From Gigaspora rosea (lineage: Eukaryota > Glomeromycota > Glomeromycetes > Diversisporales > Gigasporaceae): a DNA stretch of 64,000 nucleotides. The translations under genes and the position numbers were made by a program. Below, one piece after another: positions 23,570-35,700 of this stretch; the stretch's first letter is position 1; the number at the start of each line of letters is the position of its first letter. The notes beneath the pieces are model-generated. The model had not been told where the DNA came from and did not search any database. It saw nothing but the letters and a program-made list of their open reading frames with translations. The stretch covers positions 156,983 to 220,982 of the forward strand of contig QKWP01000007.1 in the NCBI GenBank assembly GCA_003550325.1, written 5' to 3'.

Positions 23570-25530
23570 GCCACCAAAGTTAATTTTTTGTTTCGCACTA
23601 CATGGAATCTGAAAACAGGTCGGTCATTTGGATTTTTTTTTGTTTGTCTTCTTAATTTACTATAAATTATTATGCAAGTTTAATTTTTATTTTGCATAGA
23701 AAAGCAGTTATATTTTTTCATCAGTCTTTTCAAACAATTATGGGAAATTAAGGTCTAAATCATCTAAAAATCAGATAACATTGGATAAGAATAGCAGAAA
23801 AAAATAAATGTTAAAAAATCAAACAATTGGCACAATCGTAATAAAATCCACTTTTCAATGCAAACTCAACTTTAAATGTATATTATGCATCGAATAGGTT
23901 TGTAACAAATTTTTTTTTTACCATAATTCTAAGGCACCCAAAGTTGATTTTTGTTTGCATTACTCACTGACCCATTTGTCAAATTTCAATTTTTTTTTCC
24001 AATTTTAGATCCCAATCGTGCCAGTTGTTTGATTTTTGAATTTATTGTTTTCTGTTATTCACATTTGATGTCACCTGATGGAGACCTTAATTTCCTGTAA
24101 TTGTCTGATAGATTGATGGAAAAATATCTGATCCAATTTTTTAATTCTTTGCTATGCAAAATGAAAAAATTAACCTTATATAATTTTTGTAGACATGAAA
24201 ACTTAGGTTAGTTGAACAGATTATTATTTTTTTTTTATTTTTTTTTTTTAATTTATTGTAAGTTATTCATGTCTACTAAGACTATGCAAGGTTAATTTTT
24301 CATTTTGCATAGCAAAGAATCAAAAAATTGAGTCAAATAGTTATATTTATTCCATCATTTCTATTAAACAATTATAGGAAATTAAGGTCACCATTAGATG
24401 ATACCGGATGAGAATAGCAGTAAAAAAAAAATGTCAAATATTGAACAATTGGCATAATTGAGATCTAAAAAAAAGAAAAATCAACTTTTCAATGAAATCC
24501 AACTTTAAATATGTATTATACATCAAACAGGTTTGTAACAAATTTTTTTAACATAATTCTAAGGCCACCCAAAGTTGATTTTTCGTTTTTTATCACCTGC
24601 TAACTCAATTTTTTTCAATTTTTTAATTTTTCTTCTTTTAGATCCCAATTGTGCCAATTCAATTTTGTCCAATAGGATTAAGGATAAAATATCTATTGTG
24701 GGATTAAGCAGTAGCCTGAAGCTACTCCAAATCTTGCTCAATACAAGCAATTCCTCTGTATTGCCACAGATATACAAGCTTCGCTATACACATTTGAATA
24801 TAAAATGTTTTTATAATATATTTTTATTTAATATTTTTGCTCAAATGGCCTAAACTAACATTTTATTCTAACATGTTGGTCAGTTTTTTTTTTTGCTCCA
24901 TTTTAATTCACTATAAATTAATATAATAATGTTCGCATCTACTAAGTTATGCAAGGCTAATTTTTTTTTTTTTTTTTGCATAATAAAAAATCAAAGTTGA
25001 ATCAAAATAATCATATTTTTCACCAATTATATCGAACAATTACAAGAAATTAAAGTCTCTATAGGGTGATACCAGATAAGAATAGCGAAAAATAAATATC
25101 AAAAATCAAACAATTAGCAGAATTGAGATGTCAAAAATCAAACAATTGGCAGAATTGGGATCTGAATAAACAAAAACAATCAACTTCGCATGGAATGAAA
25201 ATATAGACAATTGTATTGCAGACTAAACCTTAACCATATTATAGTTTCCAAAATAGCAGTTAAATATTAGGCCACGCAAAGTTAGTTTTTCACTTTTGTA
25301 ATATGATGTTCCAAATTTTCAGTTGGCAGGTCAATTTTTTTTTCAGTTTACATAACATGGAATTAAAAAATTTTGAATTATTTTTTCAGATTTATTGGGT
25401 AATTACAAATTAAATAGCAAAAATAGAATAATTGGCACAATTGAAATTTTTTTTAAAAAAAATTTTTTAAAAAAATTGGGCCAACACGTTATGAAAATGA
25501 AAAATTAACATTGCGCGATCTTATAGAATT
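23570..25530. repeat. Tandem and inverted cluster of the GGCCACGCAAAGTTGA element family
   Basis: At least five truncated or complete copies of the family at 14359-14733 abut here in both orientations. GGCACCCAAAGTTGATTTTT at 23932, GGCCACCCAAAGTTGATTTT at 24563 and GGCCACGCAAAGTTAGTTTT at 25263 are left-type ends. Internal words CCTTAATTTCCTGTAATTG and GATCCCAATTGTGCC recur, some inverted (23740-23860, 24360-24490, 25020-25170). Non-coding. Confidence 0.75.
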
Positions 25531-25539
25531 TTACATACC

Positions 25540-26230
25540 CAGAGTAGGTAAGCTTTATTTAAATTTTTACAGTAACCAATGATAAAAATCAAGATGATTT
25601 AATTACATACTAGCCAACTTTAACTATATTACAATTCTGTAACAGTGTTTTTATAGTAATGTTAAAATTACAATACTCCTAATACAAATATAACAATGTA
25701 CTATAAAACCAAAATAGCAAGTGCAGCAACAAAATTTTCGCCAACCCATAGTAGAAATTACAATAGAAATCATGATACAAACTAATTCAACCATGCGCTT
25801 TAGTCATTAGAATGGTAAATTTTGTAATGTAATTTTTAGTATATTATTAATATTACAATAGTTTCAAATAAAACTAATTTAATTTAAACATATTATTTCT
25901 TTGGGAATAATGAGTAAGTTTTGTAACTGAAATTTTTATGATAGAAATTATAATTATTCCACTGCAAGCTAACTCTATCTCATTCATATACTATGGTGGT
26001 CAGAGTAACAGATAAGTTTACAATAAAATTTATTATACTGTAAATGATTAAATCATATTAATTTTAATAAGTCTTACTATTGTAAATACCATATTTGCGA
26101 CTTAGTTTTATATAATCGTGTTAGAAAACCATAACAGATAACAGTAATTTTAACTAATGTAGTCTTAATCACAGAATTTTTTGTAATAGTTAATAATTAA
26201 AAATGTTAAATAAGATAGGTGTGCGAATAC
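25540..26230. repeat. Degenerate satellite-like AT-rich sequence
   Basis: Loosely repeated phrases (GGTAAATTTTGTAATGTAAT, AGTAAGTTTTGTAACTGAAA, ACAGATAAGTTTACAATAAA) at about 110-120 bp spacing suggest an old tandem array. The period is approximate. Confidence 0.4.
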
Positions 26231-26247
26231 GCCACCTATCGCACTAG

Positions 26248-26311
26248 TATATATATATATATATATTATATATATATATAGTATATATATATGATATATA
26301 TATATATATTT
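26248..26311. repeat. TA-dinucleotide microsatellite
   Basis: Long TA runs with occasional single-base breaks directly before a TIR element. Fully self-complementary and able to extrude as a hairpin. Confidence 0.85.
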
Positions 26312-26547
26312 GGGTTTTAAAATTTAGTGCACCTGTACTGCGGTGCACCTCTTTAATATATCTCAAAATTTTACTAGGGTAACCCCGGTTGTGTTACTAA
26401 CAAAAAATGCTCCTCTCATAATTTTACTAATATTTTAAAATTTAATTTTAACTTTAACCTTAATTTTAACTCTAACTCTAACCCTAATTATTGTTTGTAT
26501 TTGTTACTATAAAGTGCACTACAGTGATGCACTAAATTATAAAACCC
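26312..26547. mobile_element. TIR element with GGGTTTTAAAATTTAGTGCA ends and telomere-like interior
   Basis: GGGTTTTAAAATTTAGTGCA is inverted at the right (TGCACTAAATTATAAAACCC). The flanks are TA-rich and the duplication cannot be resolved. The interior has a degenerate run TAACTCTAACTCTAACCCTAA near 26468, close to the vertebrate/fungal-type telomere repeat. Confidence 0.8.
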
Positions 26548-26989
26548 TATATATATTTAACATACTAGAAAAATCCAAAAAAAATTGAATCGTTTAAAAA
26601 AAAGCTTAAATTCTAATAAAGAAAATATCCTTTTGACATTATATACCTACTTCTATCTATAGTTATGCTTTTACTTTTCGAAATTTTTTAGATTTTATAT
26701 TTTTTTCTTCAAATTTTTTGCTGGAATGATGAATTAATAATCAATAATCGTTAAAGAATATGATGAAAGGCAAAAGAACTACAACGGAAGAATCGTGAAC
26801 TTAACCTTCTAAGCCCCCTGACCAATACAAAATCTATGTGATTTGCCATTCTATCTGCATGTAGATCAATTTGTACTATATTCATTTACCAATAACAATT
26901 TAGATCTGAATCTGAATATATTGAATGTGTAACATACAGTAACAGTTATATTTGGCAGATGTTAAGGTCACAATATGATCGTTTACATG

Positions 26990-27425
26990 ACTAATAAAAG
27001 CTTTAAAGTTAATGCACTAGCGTTGGCCCGGAGGGGCCCATATTGTTGTATTAAATTCAAAATGGAACAACTAATGACAGAAAAAAATGCTTTAAATCTA
27101 ATGCACCATCTTTGGCCCCAGAAGGGGCCCAAATTGGTGCATTAAATTCAAGATGAGACAGCTAATAGCAGAAAGGAAATGCCTCAAATTTAATGCATTA
27201 ACTTTGCCCAATTTGAAGCATTGAATTCAGAATGGAAACCTAATGTCAGAAAGGAAATGCTTTAAATTTAATGCACCAGCTTTGGCCCAAAAGGGCCAAA
27301 TTTGGTGCATTAAATTCAAGATGGAACACCTAATAACTAAAGCAAATACTTTAAATCTAATGCACTAGCTTTGGCCCAGAAGGGCCCAAATTGGTGCATC
27401 AAATTTAAGACAAAACATCTAATAC
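26990..27425. repeat. Tandem array of five hairpin-forming 88-bp units
   Basis: Unit starts at about 27002, 27090, 27179, 27258 and 27348 (GCTTTAAATCTAATGCACCA-like). Within a unit, AATGCACCAGCTTTGGCCC faces GGGCCAAATTTGGTGCATT, a stem of about 20 bp with a loop of only four bases (AGAA or AAAA). The central unit has lost its GGCCC loop region. Surrounding sequence is not repeated. Confidence 0.9.
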
Positions 27426-27554
27426 AGTAATAGAAAAATTTAAAAAAATTTTCTTTTTGAAATAAAAATAAGAATAAAACAAATGAATCTATTACCTTTA
27501 GCATATAGGTGATGAAGCCGCCTGCATGATCATGTTCTAGTTTAATAATATAAA

Positions 27555-28341
27555 AGAGTTGGAGGTATTGTGGCCAGAGGGGTATTGTGGCCGGCCAAGT
27601 GAAATATCTTGTGATCTAGTGATCAGAATTGGATAAATTTATACAATTCAATTCGTCGTATTGAGACAAATTGAATAGTATAAAATTTGTCTAATTCTGA
27701 TCACTAGATCACAAGATATCATCATTTATGCAAAATACATGTTTTTGTACATATTTGAATTTATTATTAAATATATACAGAATATTTAATAGTTAATAAC
27801 TTCTGATCTACTAATCCATTTTGGACAATTTTACTACCAAAATAACATTTTAGTAAGATGATTCTAACAAGCATAAAATCGTTAAAATCCAATCACAGGG
27901 TCCTGAAATCGATATAGATTTATCTTATATATAAAATTATAATAATAAATTTGCAAAATTTTTACATATTTATCTTTAACGATCTTGGGATCCCGTGATT
28001 GGATTTTAACAATTTTGTGCTTGTTAGAATCGTCTCTTTGAGACTATCATCTTGGTAGTAAAATCATTCAAAATGTGCCAGTAGATCAAAAATTATTCAC
28101 TGTCAAATAATTGGCCACAATATCTTCCCCTCCCCTAGAATTTAGTTTTTATATTATATTTGTATACTAATTATTTATATCTAAAACTATATACTATATA
28201 AAGATTTTTTTACAATAATACTATATATTCTTTATTAAGTATAGTTCAAATTATAAAAATTTTTACAAAAATCTATTTGCTTATTAAAAAATTTCATAAG
28301 TAGAAACTTTAATCTGGTCACAATACCCCAATTCTCTTATA
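27555..28341. mobile_element. TIR element with GGTATTGTGGCCAGA ends containing modules M1 and M2
   Basis: GAGTTGGAGGTATTGTGGCC faces GGTCACAATACCCCAATTC near 28317. Inside are two separate palindromes. Module M1 (27603-27722) has ATATCTTGTGATCTAGTGAT facing ATCACTAGATCACAAGATAT. Module M2 (27800-28100) has CCAATCACAGGGTCC facing GGATCCCGTGATTGG. Non-coding. Confidence 0.75.
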
Positions 28342-28609
28342 AATTGTATTATATTCATATATAAAAAAATTTTTTCTAATAAGCTTAAAACTTTGTAAAA
28401 TTTGGTTAAAATTTGATTATTGGCTGCTATTGTTTGAAATCTAATATAACTATTCTAAAAAAATTTAGAAATTTAAAATTTTTTATAATAATATTTTTTA
28501 TGGTTTGTTTTTTCTTTTTAGTTTTTTTTTGCTACTTTCTTTTCTTTTTTTGCTCTTATTTCTTAAGTTTTTGTGGTTTAATATTTACTTTATCTTGTAT
28601 TTCATATTG

Positions 28610-28922
28610 ATAATAAGTTGATTTACTGATCCGTTTTAGATGATTTTACACCAAAATGTTTGTCTTAATGAGATGATTTTAACAAGCTCAAGATTGTTAA
28701 AATCTAATCACAGAATTCCAAAATCATTACGATTTTGTACTATTTTGTTAATAAATATTATATATAAAATTTACTAATAAAAAGTACAAAATGTGATAAT
28801 TTTGGGATCCTATAATCAGATTTTAATGATTTTGGGCTTGTTAGACTTATCTTATTGAGACAAACATTTGGTAGCAAAATCATCTAAAATGGATTAGTAG
28901 ATCAAAACTTATTATCAAATTT
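28610..28922. repeat. Palindrome of module M2
   Basis: The left arm reads ACTGATCCGTTTTAGATGAT, then AATGTTTGTCTTAATGAGAT and AACAAGCTCAAGATTGTTAA. The right arm is its inverse around 28770. Shares its wording with 27800-28100, 30640-31985 and 54840-55140. Confidence 0.85.
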
Positions 28923-29144
28923 GTAAATCAGCACATTTGTCTTTTATAATTGCTTCAATAGTTACTAGAGTAGTAAATATAGTTCTATAGTTTTATAAAT
29001 AGTTAATTTCATGAGCATGATATATTCTAGCATATATTTGTATTTATATAACTTGTTTGAAAAAATTTGTGTTTTATAGTTCTTTGTGACAAAAAATAAA
29101 AAATTTCTAACAAAGAATCATTTTTAAGAATAGGTCCTATTACT

Positions 29145-30205
29145 TTATATTTTATTTATCTAAATGGGTTTTGCTTGATTTCCCGAAAGTTAGTTCTCTA
29201 CCAGCTAATTTTTTGATACTATATTCCTAACAAAATGTTTTACCTATAGCATTTTTTGTTAACAAATCTTACTCAATATACCATATTTTCAACATCCCTT
29301 TTCCTTAACAAAACATATTTTGAAAAGATATTTTACTAATATGACGTATTTTAGAAAGAATATTTTCTCAACACAACATGTTTTTGATATCTTTTTCTAG
29401 CAAGATTTTTTTTAGATTAAAAATTTGTTTAAAAATAATTATTGGGTAGTTTCAATAATAGTAATTTATTTGTGCTCATTATATTATATAATTAAGTACT
29501 TAGTCTAAATTAGAGTTAGAGTTGGGTTAGATTAGAGTTAGGTGATAGTATAATTTAGGCCAAGTTGTTAGTACTAGTAAACAAATAACATAGTTGTATG
29601 ATTTATATAATGTGATGATCACTGGGTTTATTATTCTTGTTGAAAAAAGTGTATTCAATAAAACTTAGTATTAGAAAAAAGTCAAATTAGAAATATGTCA
29701 TATCAGATAAATATCTTGTCAAAAATATGAGATATCAAAAAAAAAGAATATGAGGCCTTTGCAGTAGTAAGGGCCAATACTAGTTTATATATGATTTTGA
29801 GAAAATCACGTTTGTTTTGTTCAGACTGATCCGAGTTAATCAAAATATTCATGATTTGATTAGTCCATTATATTGGGTAATCCCGTGATGTACGAAACTC
29901 CCAAGAAATTTTTTTTTAAATATCTCAATTTTTTATTATGCAAATCAATTTCCACTTATAATTGAAAAATATAGCGCATATCAAAATTTATCCGAATATA
30001 ACAAAAACCTGATTTTCATTTTTGGGCAGTATCGGCCCTTTCTATTGCAAAGGCCCCATATCAAAAACATGATATGTTGAGAAAAAATTTTCAACAAAAA
30101 GTGCTATAGGTGAAACATACTATCAGGGATATAGTATTAGAAAAATAAGCTGGTAGAGAACTAACTTTCAGGAAATCATACCATAATTATCTAAATACAA
30201 TATTC
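29145..30205. repeat. Long inverted-repeat element, about 1.05 kb, with nested insertion
   Basis: TTCCCGAAAGTTAGTTCTCT at 29181 faces AGAGAACTAACTTTCAGGAA near 30168. ACCTATAGCATTTTTTGTT faces AAAAAGTGCTATAGGTGA. The right arm is interrupted by the TIR element at 29752-30056. Confidence 0.85.
29752..30056. mobile_element. Nested TIR element with GGCCTTTGCA ends
   Basis: GGCCTTTGCAGTAGTAAGGG at the left is inverted at the right (CCCTTTCTATTGCAAAGGCC). It sits inside the right arm of the 29145-30205 foldback element, so it inserted later. Confidence 0.8.
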
Positions 30206-30330
30206 AAAAAACAAAACTATTTCTAAATATTGAAAAGAAAAAAAGAGAAAATCTGAGTTTAATATACAGAAAGATAGAAATATTGGGTTTATAAATATAG
30301 GGATTATATATCTTTTCAAAGCTATTAGTT

Positions 30331-30412
30331 AAAATAGTAAAAATAGTAGAAATAATAAAAATAGTAAAAATAGTAAAAATAGTAAAATAGTAGAAATAGT
30401 AAGAAAAAATAT
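30331..30412. repeat. AATAGTAAA 9-bp microsatellite
   Basis: About nine units of AAAATAGTA. A related array with AAAATGGTA units is at 32256-32355. Confidence 0.85.
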
Positions 30413-30639
30413 GCTTGTCACTAGTAGTGATAGTAACCAGATTAGGTTTAGAATTAAATTTAGAGTTAGAAAAAGGTTTAGGGGGCTTCCAGAAATTATG
30501 TAATATTTTGTTACTAATAAATTTCAAAATTTTACTACACCCACACACATCTGATACTCAATTAGCTAATCAAATTTTATATTTTTTAAAATTTATTCAT
30601 ATGTTTCGATTTATAAAATTAATAATAACTATTGCTCTA

Positions 30640-31990
30640 CTAAACCAATTTAGATGATTTAACTACCAAAATGTTCATCTCACTGAGACAATTCCAACAA
30701 GCCCAAAATCATTAAAATTTAATTACAGGGTCCCAAGATCATTCAACTTTTGTATAATTTTTATAGTAATTTTTTAGAACTATTAAGTAAATTTGTTTAA
30801 GGGTAGAGGATACGTAGATCACTTATCAAATGATTTTGGTAGTACAAATAATTTTATATAGAAATTAGAAATATGCTAATAATAAAACTTTTTATAATAA
30901 CATTTAATTTTTGGTAAAATTTTTGTAATTTGTAGATTAAATCATGCTCTTTCTAATAATATAAATTTTAATAATAAAATATTTTTTAAAAAATATACTT
31001 GTACTGTATATATGGTAAAGTTCTCCGTAGTCAATCCAAATTCTCCGTATTTACACAAAATAGTTAATTTTGATTGGGTATATCATATGATCATCATATG
31101 ATTTTTTGTAAACAAATAGTGATACCCTATTTTCAAGTACATGTTTCTCAGTAAATATTTAGCCAATATTACTGATTTTACCACCATTAGAATCAGAAAA
31201 GTCTATTCTACAACCTTTTATTATAAATTTAAAATTATTTGCTTAATAAAATTTTTTTTAATTTTAAAAAGAAAAAAATTGTACTACCAAAATCATATGA
31301 TAAATAATCTACGTATCCTCTACCCTTAATATTGAATAACTTTTTGATCACCTGGCCCATTTTGGATGATTTAACTACCAAAATGTTTGTCCCACTGAGA
31401 TGATTCTAACAAGCCAAAAATTATTAAAATCTAATCACATAGTCCCAAGATCATTCAACTTATGTGTAATTTTAATTGTGATTTTTTAGAATTACTAAGT
31501 AAATTTCTTTAATATTAAATAACTTTTGATCTACTGGCCTGTTTTGGATGATTTAGCTACCAAAATGTTCATTTCAGTAAGATTATTCTAACAAGCCCAA
31601 ATCGCTAAATTCTAATTACAGAATTCCAAGATCAATAAAGATTTTTTATTTGTTTAACAATACAAATTTTTATTGATCTTGAGATCCCGTCATTAGAATT
31701 TAGCATTTTGGGCTTGTTAGAATTGTCTCACTAAAATGAACATTTTGGTAGTTAGATCATCCAAGTGGGCCAGTGGATATAAGCTATTTAATGTTAAATA
31801 AATTTACTTAGTGATTCTAAAAAATCACTATTAAAATTACACAAAAGTTGAACTATCTTGAGTCCCTGTAATTAAATTTTAGTGATTTGGGCTTGTTAGA
31901 ATTGTTTCAGTGAGACAAACATTTTGGTAGTTAAATCATTTAAATTGGTTCAGAAGAACAATAGTTATTAATTATTTTATAATTTTATAT
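30640..31990. repeat. Multi-unit palindrome of module M2, interrupted by a TTAA element
   Basis: About 180-bp units containing GATGATTTAACTACCAAAAT, TCTCACTGAGAC and AACAAGCCCAAAATC run forward at 30640, 31335 and 31525, then inverted from about 31660 to 31985. The symmetry centre is near 31645. The element 30801-31325 interrupts the first forward unit. Removing it joins AAATTTGTTTAA to TATTGAATAACTTTT, matching the junction between the other units (ATTTCTTTAATATTAAATAA). Confidence 0.85.
30801..31325. mobile_element. TTAA-flanked TIR element, copy 2
   Basis: Exact TTAA on both sides (30797-30800, 31326-31329). Ends are GGGTAGAGGATACGTAGATC and its inverse, with a further inner match AAATGATTTTGGTAGTAC. 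The interior holds the module M3 phrase ACCACCATTAGAATCAGAAA near 31180. The interrupted palindrome repairs exactly on removal. Confidence 0.88.
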
Positions 31991-32255
31991 TTTAGGCCAG
32001 AATTATAAAAATTTGACCAGAATTATAATTATAACCTGATATTTTTAGGACCCCACCCACCTACTAAAAAATTATGTAATTTCCGAAAGCTCCCTTTATT
32101 ATATAATATAACATCTTAAGAACTAGAAAAAATATTGGTTTCATAGGCATAATTTGAAGTTATTGTGTTTTATAATTTTTTGAATTTTGTTGTCATACCT
32201 AATCTAGCAATTTGATTGGCTCAGAACTGTAACTACAGTTCAAATAGATTCGCTA

Positions 32256-32355
32256 TAGTAAAAATGGTAAAAATGGTAAAGTAAGGATAGTAAGAATTGT
32301 AAGAATTGTAAAAAATAGTAAAAGTAGTAAAAATGGCAAAAATGGTAAAAATGGT
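32256..32355. repeat. AAAATGGTA-type 9-bp microsatellite
   Basis: Units alternate between GGTAAAAAT, AGTAAGAATT and AGTAAAAAT, a mixed array related to 30331-30412. Confidence 0.8.
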
Positions 32356-32417
32356 TAATACATTAGCAAATTTATAATAGTATAATATTACATAAGGTCT
32401 TATGAACTGTAATATAA

Positions 32418-32545
32418 GCAAAATATTTCATAATATATTTTGGAATATTTCAAAATATCAAATTTTCAAAATATTTTGAAAGCAATTTTGAAATATTTTG
32501 AAATATATTATGAAATATTTCAAACCCTTTTCAAAATATTTTAGA
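32418..32545. repeat. Palindromic cluster of AATATTTCAAAATATT words
   Basis: Words such as AATATTTCATAATATATTTT and TTTTGAAATATTTTGAAATA face each other several times. Purely A/T-rich hairpin sequence. Confidence 0.75.
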
Positions 32546-32574
32546 ACTAGGAAACCAAGCTGAATAGAAATGCA

Positions 32575-32990
32575 TCAGTTTCTATAAGAACCAGTTACAT
32601 ATGTAATTATGGTCTGGCCCTGGTCTGGTCCTTATAAGAACTAGTTATATATGTGGGATCTTTGCCTTGAAAATAACTTTACAGGACTATGTAGATCTTA
32701 TGGATAAAAATTAAAGTTTCTAGCCACCCAGTAATCCAATTCAAATAAACCTTTTTTTATTTTGTAAAACTCACTAAGCTCTACAAAATAAAAAAAAGTT
32801 TATTTGAATTGGATTACTGGATAGCTAGAAATTTTAATTTTTATTCATAAGATCTACATAGTCCCATAAGGTCATTTTCAAGGCAAAGACCCATGTAATT
32901 ACGGTCCAGTTCTGGTCTGGTCCCTAAGAGAATCAGTTATATATGTAATCATAGTCCAGTCCCAGTTCAGTTCTGGTTCTAAGATGGTCT
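32575..32990. repeat. About 50-bp tandem repeats interrupted by a MITE
   Basis: Units such as ATAAGAACCAGTTACATATG followed by TAATTATGGTCTGG occur at 32587, 32633, 32896 and 32930. The insertion of 32655-32892 separates the second and third. Confidence 0.8.
32655..32892. mobile_element. 238-bp foldback MITE, probable ATGT target duplication
   Basis: Nearly the whole element is inverted repeat: GGGATCTTTGCCTTGAAAAT to about 32770 faces its inverse, ending ATTTTCAAGGCAAAGACCC. ATGT lies on both sides (32651-32654, 32893-32896). The host tandem repeat reads through if the element is removed. Confidence 0.88.
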
Positions 32991-33286
32991 CTTAATAATA
33001 TCTTTACAGAAATATCTAATTTAGCAACTTTAGAACTACTTTAAAGTAACTATCAAGTCTATATAGTTACTTTGTAGGTGCTATAGCTTTAAAGTTACTA
33101 TATATTAGCAATATGCCTACTACTATTGACTACTACATTACCACTATTTTACTATATATTAGCAATACTTTTACTACAAATTTATAAAAAAATTTTTAAA
33201 AATCGAAATTTCAATTTTTTAAAAATTTTTTATAAAATTGTAGCAAAGTATTGCTAATATATAGTAAAATAGTAGTAATGTAGTAG

Positions 33287-33802
33287 TAGTGAACCAAGTC
33301 GACCTTAAAAAATCGATTTGTCTAAGTCGACTTAAGTTGATTATAAAATTCAGCTATTAACCGAAAGTCGATTTCTTTATTTGCTCATATCACGTGACAT
33401 GTAACAACCAATCACAGTCTGAGTTACACTTAGATTAATACTTGATTTTTGTTAATATCAATATGTATAATTAAACGATTTAATTTTATTCTACAACGAC
33501 TATGATTACGATTTTTAAAATAATACAATTTGCACAATGACAATTTTTTTTTCTATTTATGCGATATTAGATTGTTTTATTTAAACATGCTCTTCAATTT
33601 AGTATTAATATTTCTGTATTGTTTTATACTTTTGAGAGCATTGTATTAGTTTACTCAATTGCATATATGTAATTTAATATCAATTGAAATTTTTTTGGGT
33701 AATGATTTTACCCAATCGACTAAGTTAACTTTGCAAAAATCGGTTTGGTTAAGCTGACTAGTCGACTTAAGTCGATTTTACATATAACAACTTGTATCAC
33801 TA
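33287..33802. mobile_element. Non-autonomous hAT-type element, 516 bp
   Basis: Exact 8-bp duplication TGTAGTAG (33279-33286 and 33803-33810). Ends are TAGTGAACCAAGTCGAC and the complement of TAGTGATACAAGTTG. AAGTCGACTTAAGTTGATTT near the left faces AGTCGACTTAAGTCGATTTT near the right. No coding frame. Confidence 0.88.
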
Positions 33803-33846
33803 TGTAGTAGTTAATAGTAGTAGGCGTATTCTAACATATAGTATAG

Positions 33847-34451
33847 ACCGGTGCTAAAAGATTTGTACCTCAAAAAATTTCATAATTTTGATACTAAGAA
33901 AAAATTTTTTTTTCTTGATTAATTATTAAAAATTTTTTAGTATCAAATAAAATAGATTTTAATCTAACTTATTATAATATTTTTATTGTTTTATCATTGT
34001 TTTATTTTAATAATTAAGCATGTACAATTTACTGTATTTGAAAAAAAACCAAAACTTTTTTTTTAAAAAAAAAGATAATTTAAATAATTTCGTAACCAAT
34101 ATGCAGTTCTATGAGCTGATACTTCGCAAGTGCATTAATGTGCATATGATAAAGATATGGTTAAAATTTGAGCAAAATTGGATCACTGGTTATGAAGAAA
34201 TTAAGCTTCAAAGTAAGATAATTTTATTTTTTTTACTATATACGCGTATATATAAATTACTATAGTAAATTATATAGTAAAAAAAAAAAAAGTTACTATT
34301 AATAAATTTTTTTATTTTATCAATAAAATAATCAAAAAAAATATTTTTATCAATCTGGTAACCTAATAAGTATATTAAATTAAAAAAATTAAAAATTAAT
34401 TTGTACAAAATATATTTTAATCAGAGCTATTTGAGGTACAAATCTTTTTGC
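33847..34451. mobile_element. TIR element with GTGCWAAAAGATTTGTACC ends
   Basis: GGTGCTAAAAGATTTGTACC at the left is inverted at the right (GGTACAAATCTTTTTGCAC). The interior is A/T-rich, with frames on both strands at 34020-34408 that look like translated non-coding DNA. Confidence 0.75.
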
Positions 34452-34649
34452 ACTGGCCCATAACTTTAAAGCAAAATTTACTACAAAGTAACTATATAGT
34501 TACTTGATAGTTACTTTAAAGTAGATCTAAAGTTGCTAAATTATGTTTCTGTAAAGATGTGATCAATAAACTTTTTCTAACCTGGGTCAGGTGATCTGTA
34601 TGGATCACGGGTTAGAAACTGAATCAAATAGGTCAGAATTAGTCTAAAA

Positions 34650-34925
34650 TATAAAAAAAACCAAAAAATTTATAAGCCTATTTGATGTATAATCTGCTAT
34701 TAGATATAGTACAAATTATATTAAATGATCAAAAAAAAACAAAAAAAAACAAAAAATTTATAAGCACGTTTGATGCATAATCAGCTATATAGTATAGTAT
34801 ACACAATGTCAAATAAACCAAAAAAAAAACAAGAAAAAAAATTTATAAGCCTATTTGATACATAATCTGCTATATGGTGTAGTACACACTGTGTCAAATG
34901 AACAAAAAAAAAACTTAGAAAAAAA
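34650..34925. repeat. Three tandem units of about 92 bp
   Basis: AAATTTATAAGCCTATTTGA followed by TGTATAATCTGCTA occurs at about 34667, 34759 and 34849. Units are separated by A-rich CAAAAAAAAAC runs. Confidence 0.85.
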
Positions 34926-34983
34926 AATTGACTTTTTTGCCATTTTGTCTAAAATATCTAAATCTTAGAATTCTTGGTGCATC

Positions 34984-35212
34984 CAGTGTTTAAAATTCAA
35001 ATTTGGTTTTATGTTCTCAAAAAGAACATTTTTAATTTCTTAATGTTCTCAGTAAAATTTTAATATTCTTTATATAGAAAAATTAAAAATTTTTTAATAT
35101 TAAAAGAATTTATTGAATGTTCTCAAATAGAGAACATATTTTAATAATTTATGTTTCTAAAAATTGTATAATGTTCTTTGAGAACACTGAGAACATTGAA
35201 TTTTAAACACTG
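34984..35212. mobile_element. Small hAT-type element with CAGTGTTTAAAATTCAA ends
   Basis: Perfect 17-base terminal inverted repeat. Flanks are GGTGCATC (34976-34983) and GGTGCATT (35213-35220), 7 of 8 identical. The interior repeats GTTCTC and GAACATT words. Confidence 0.88.
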
Positions 35213-35339
35213 GGTGCATTCCTAAAACTGGATTAGTAGATCTATAACCATTAGACTAATTTTTTGAAATAGTTTAAAATAGTTCAATGATGTTCAAATT
35301 TTGTACTACAAGATCAGAAAAGATCTTTTGTTTATAATT

Positions 35340-35700
35340 AGATCTTCTATTTTGTTTTTTTTTTCACTTTTTTATTTTATTTCATTTTTTTTTGTTCTTA
35401 TTTTGTTTTTTTATTTTTTTTTATTTATTTATTTTTAATTTTTTCATTTTATTTTTATTTCACCACTTTACAAGAAAACAACCAACTTTTTAAAACCTTG
35501 CACAAACCAACCCAAACTTCTGATACTTTACAAAAATACACAACTAATATTTCTAGCAATTTCTTAATTCCAAGAACACATTTTTAAAAAAATAAGGATT
35601 TAGTTAGAATTTTATTTATTTTTTCATTTGATATAATTTGTTTTGTTTTTTGTTTTTTTTTTAAATTTGTTTTATTAATTTATTTTATTCTGGCACTTTA
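35340..35700. repeat. T-rich low-complexity tract
   Basis: TTTTATTTTATTT-type sequence with two CACTTTACAAGAAAA words (35465 and 35695). No coding sign. Confidence 0.6.

Larger units (their letters stand above)
33001..34561. mobile_element. Outer TIR element with two nested elements
   Basis: About 80 bp of inverted ends: ATCTTTACAGAAATATCTAA with ACTTTAAAGTAACTATCAAG on the left faces CTTGATAGTTACTTTAAAGT and ATGTTTCTGTAAAGAT on the right. It contains 33287-33802 and 33847-34451. Confidence 0.8.

Noticed and set aside
27002..27425. CRISPR-like array of 88-bp spaced repeats
   Set aside because: The whole unit is repeated, with no unique spacers, and the genome is eukaryotic.
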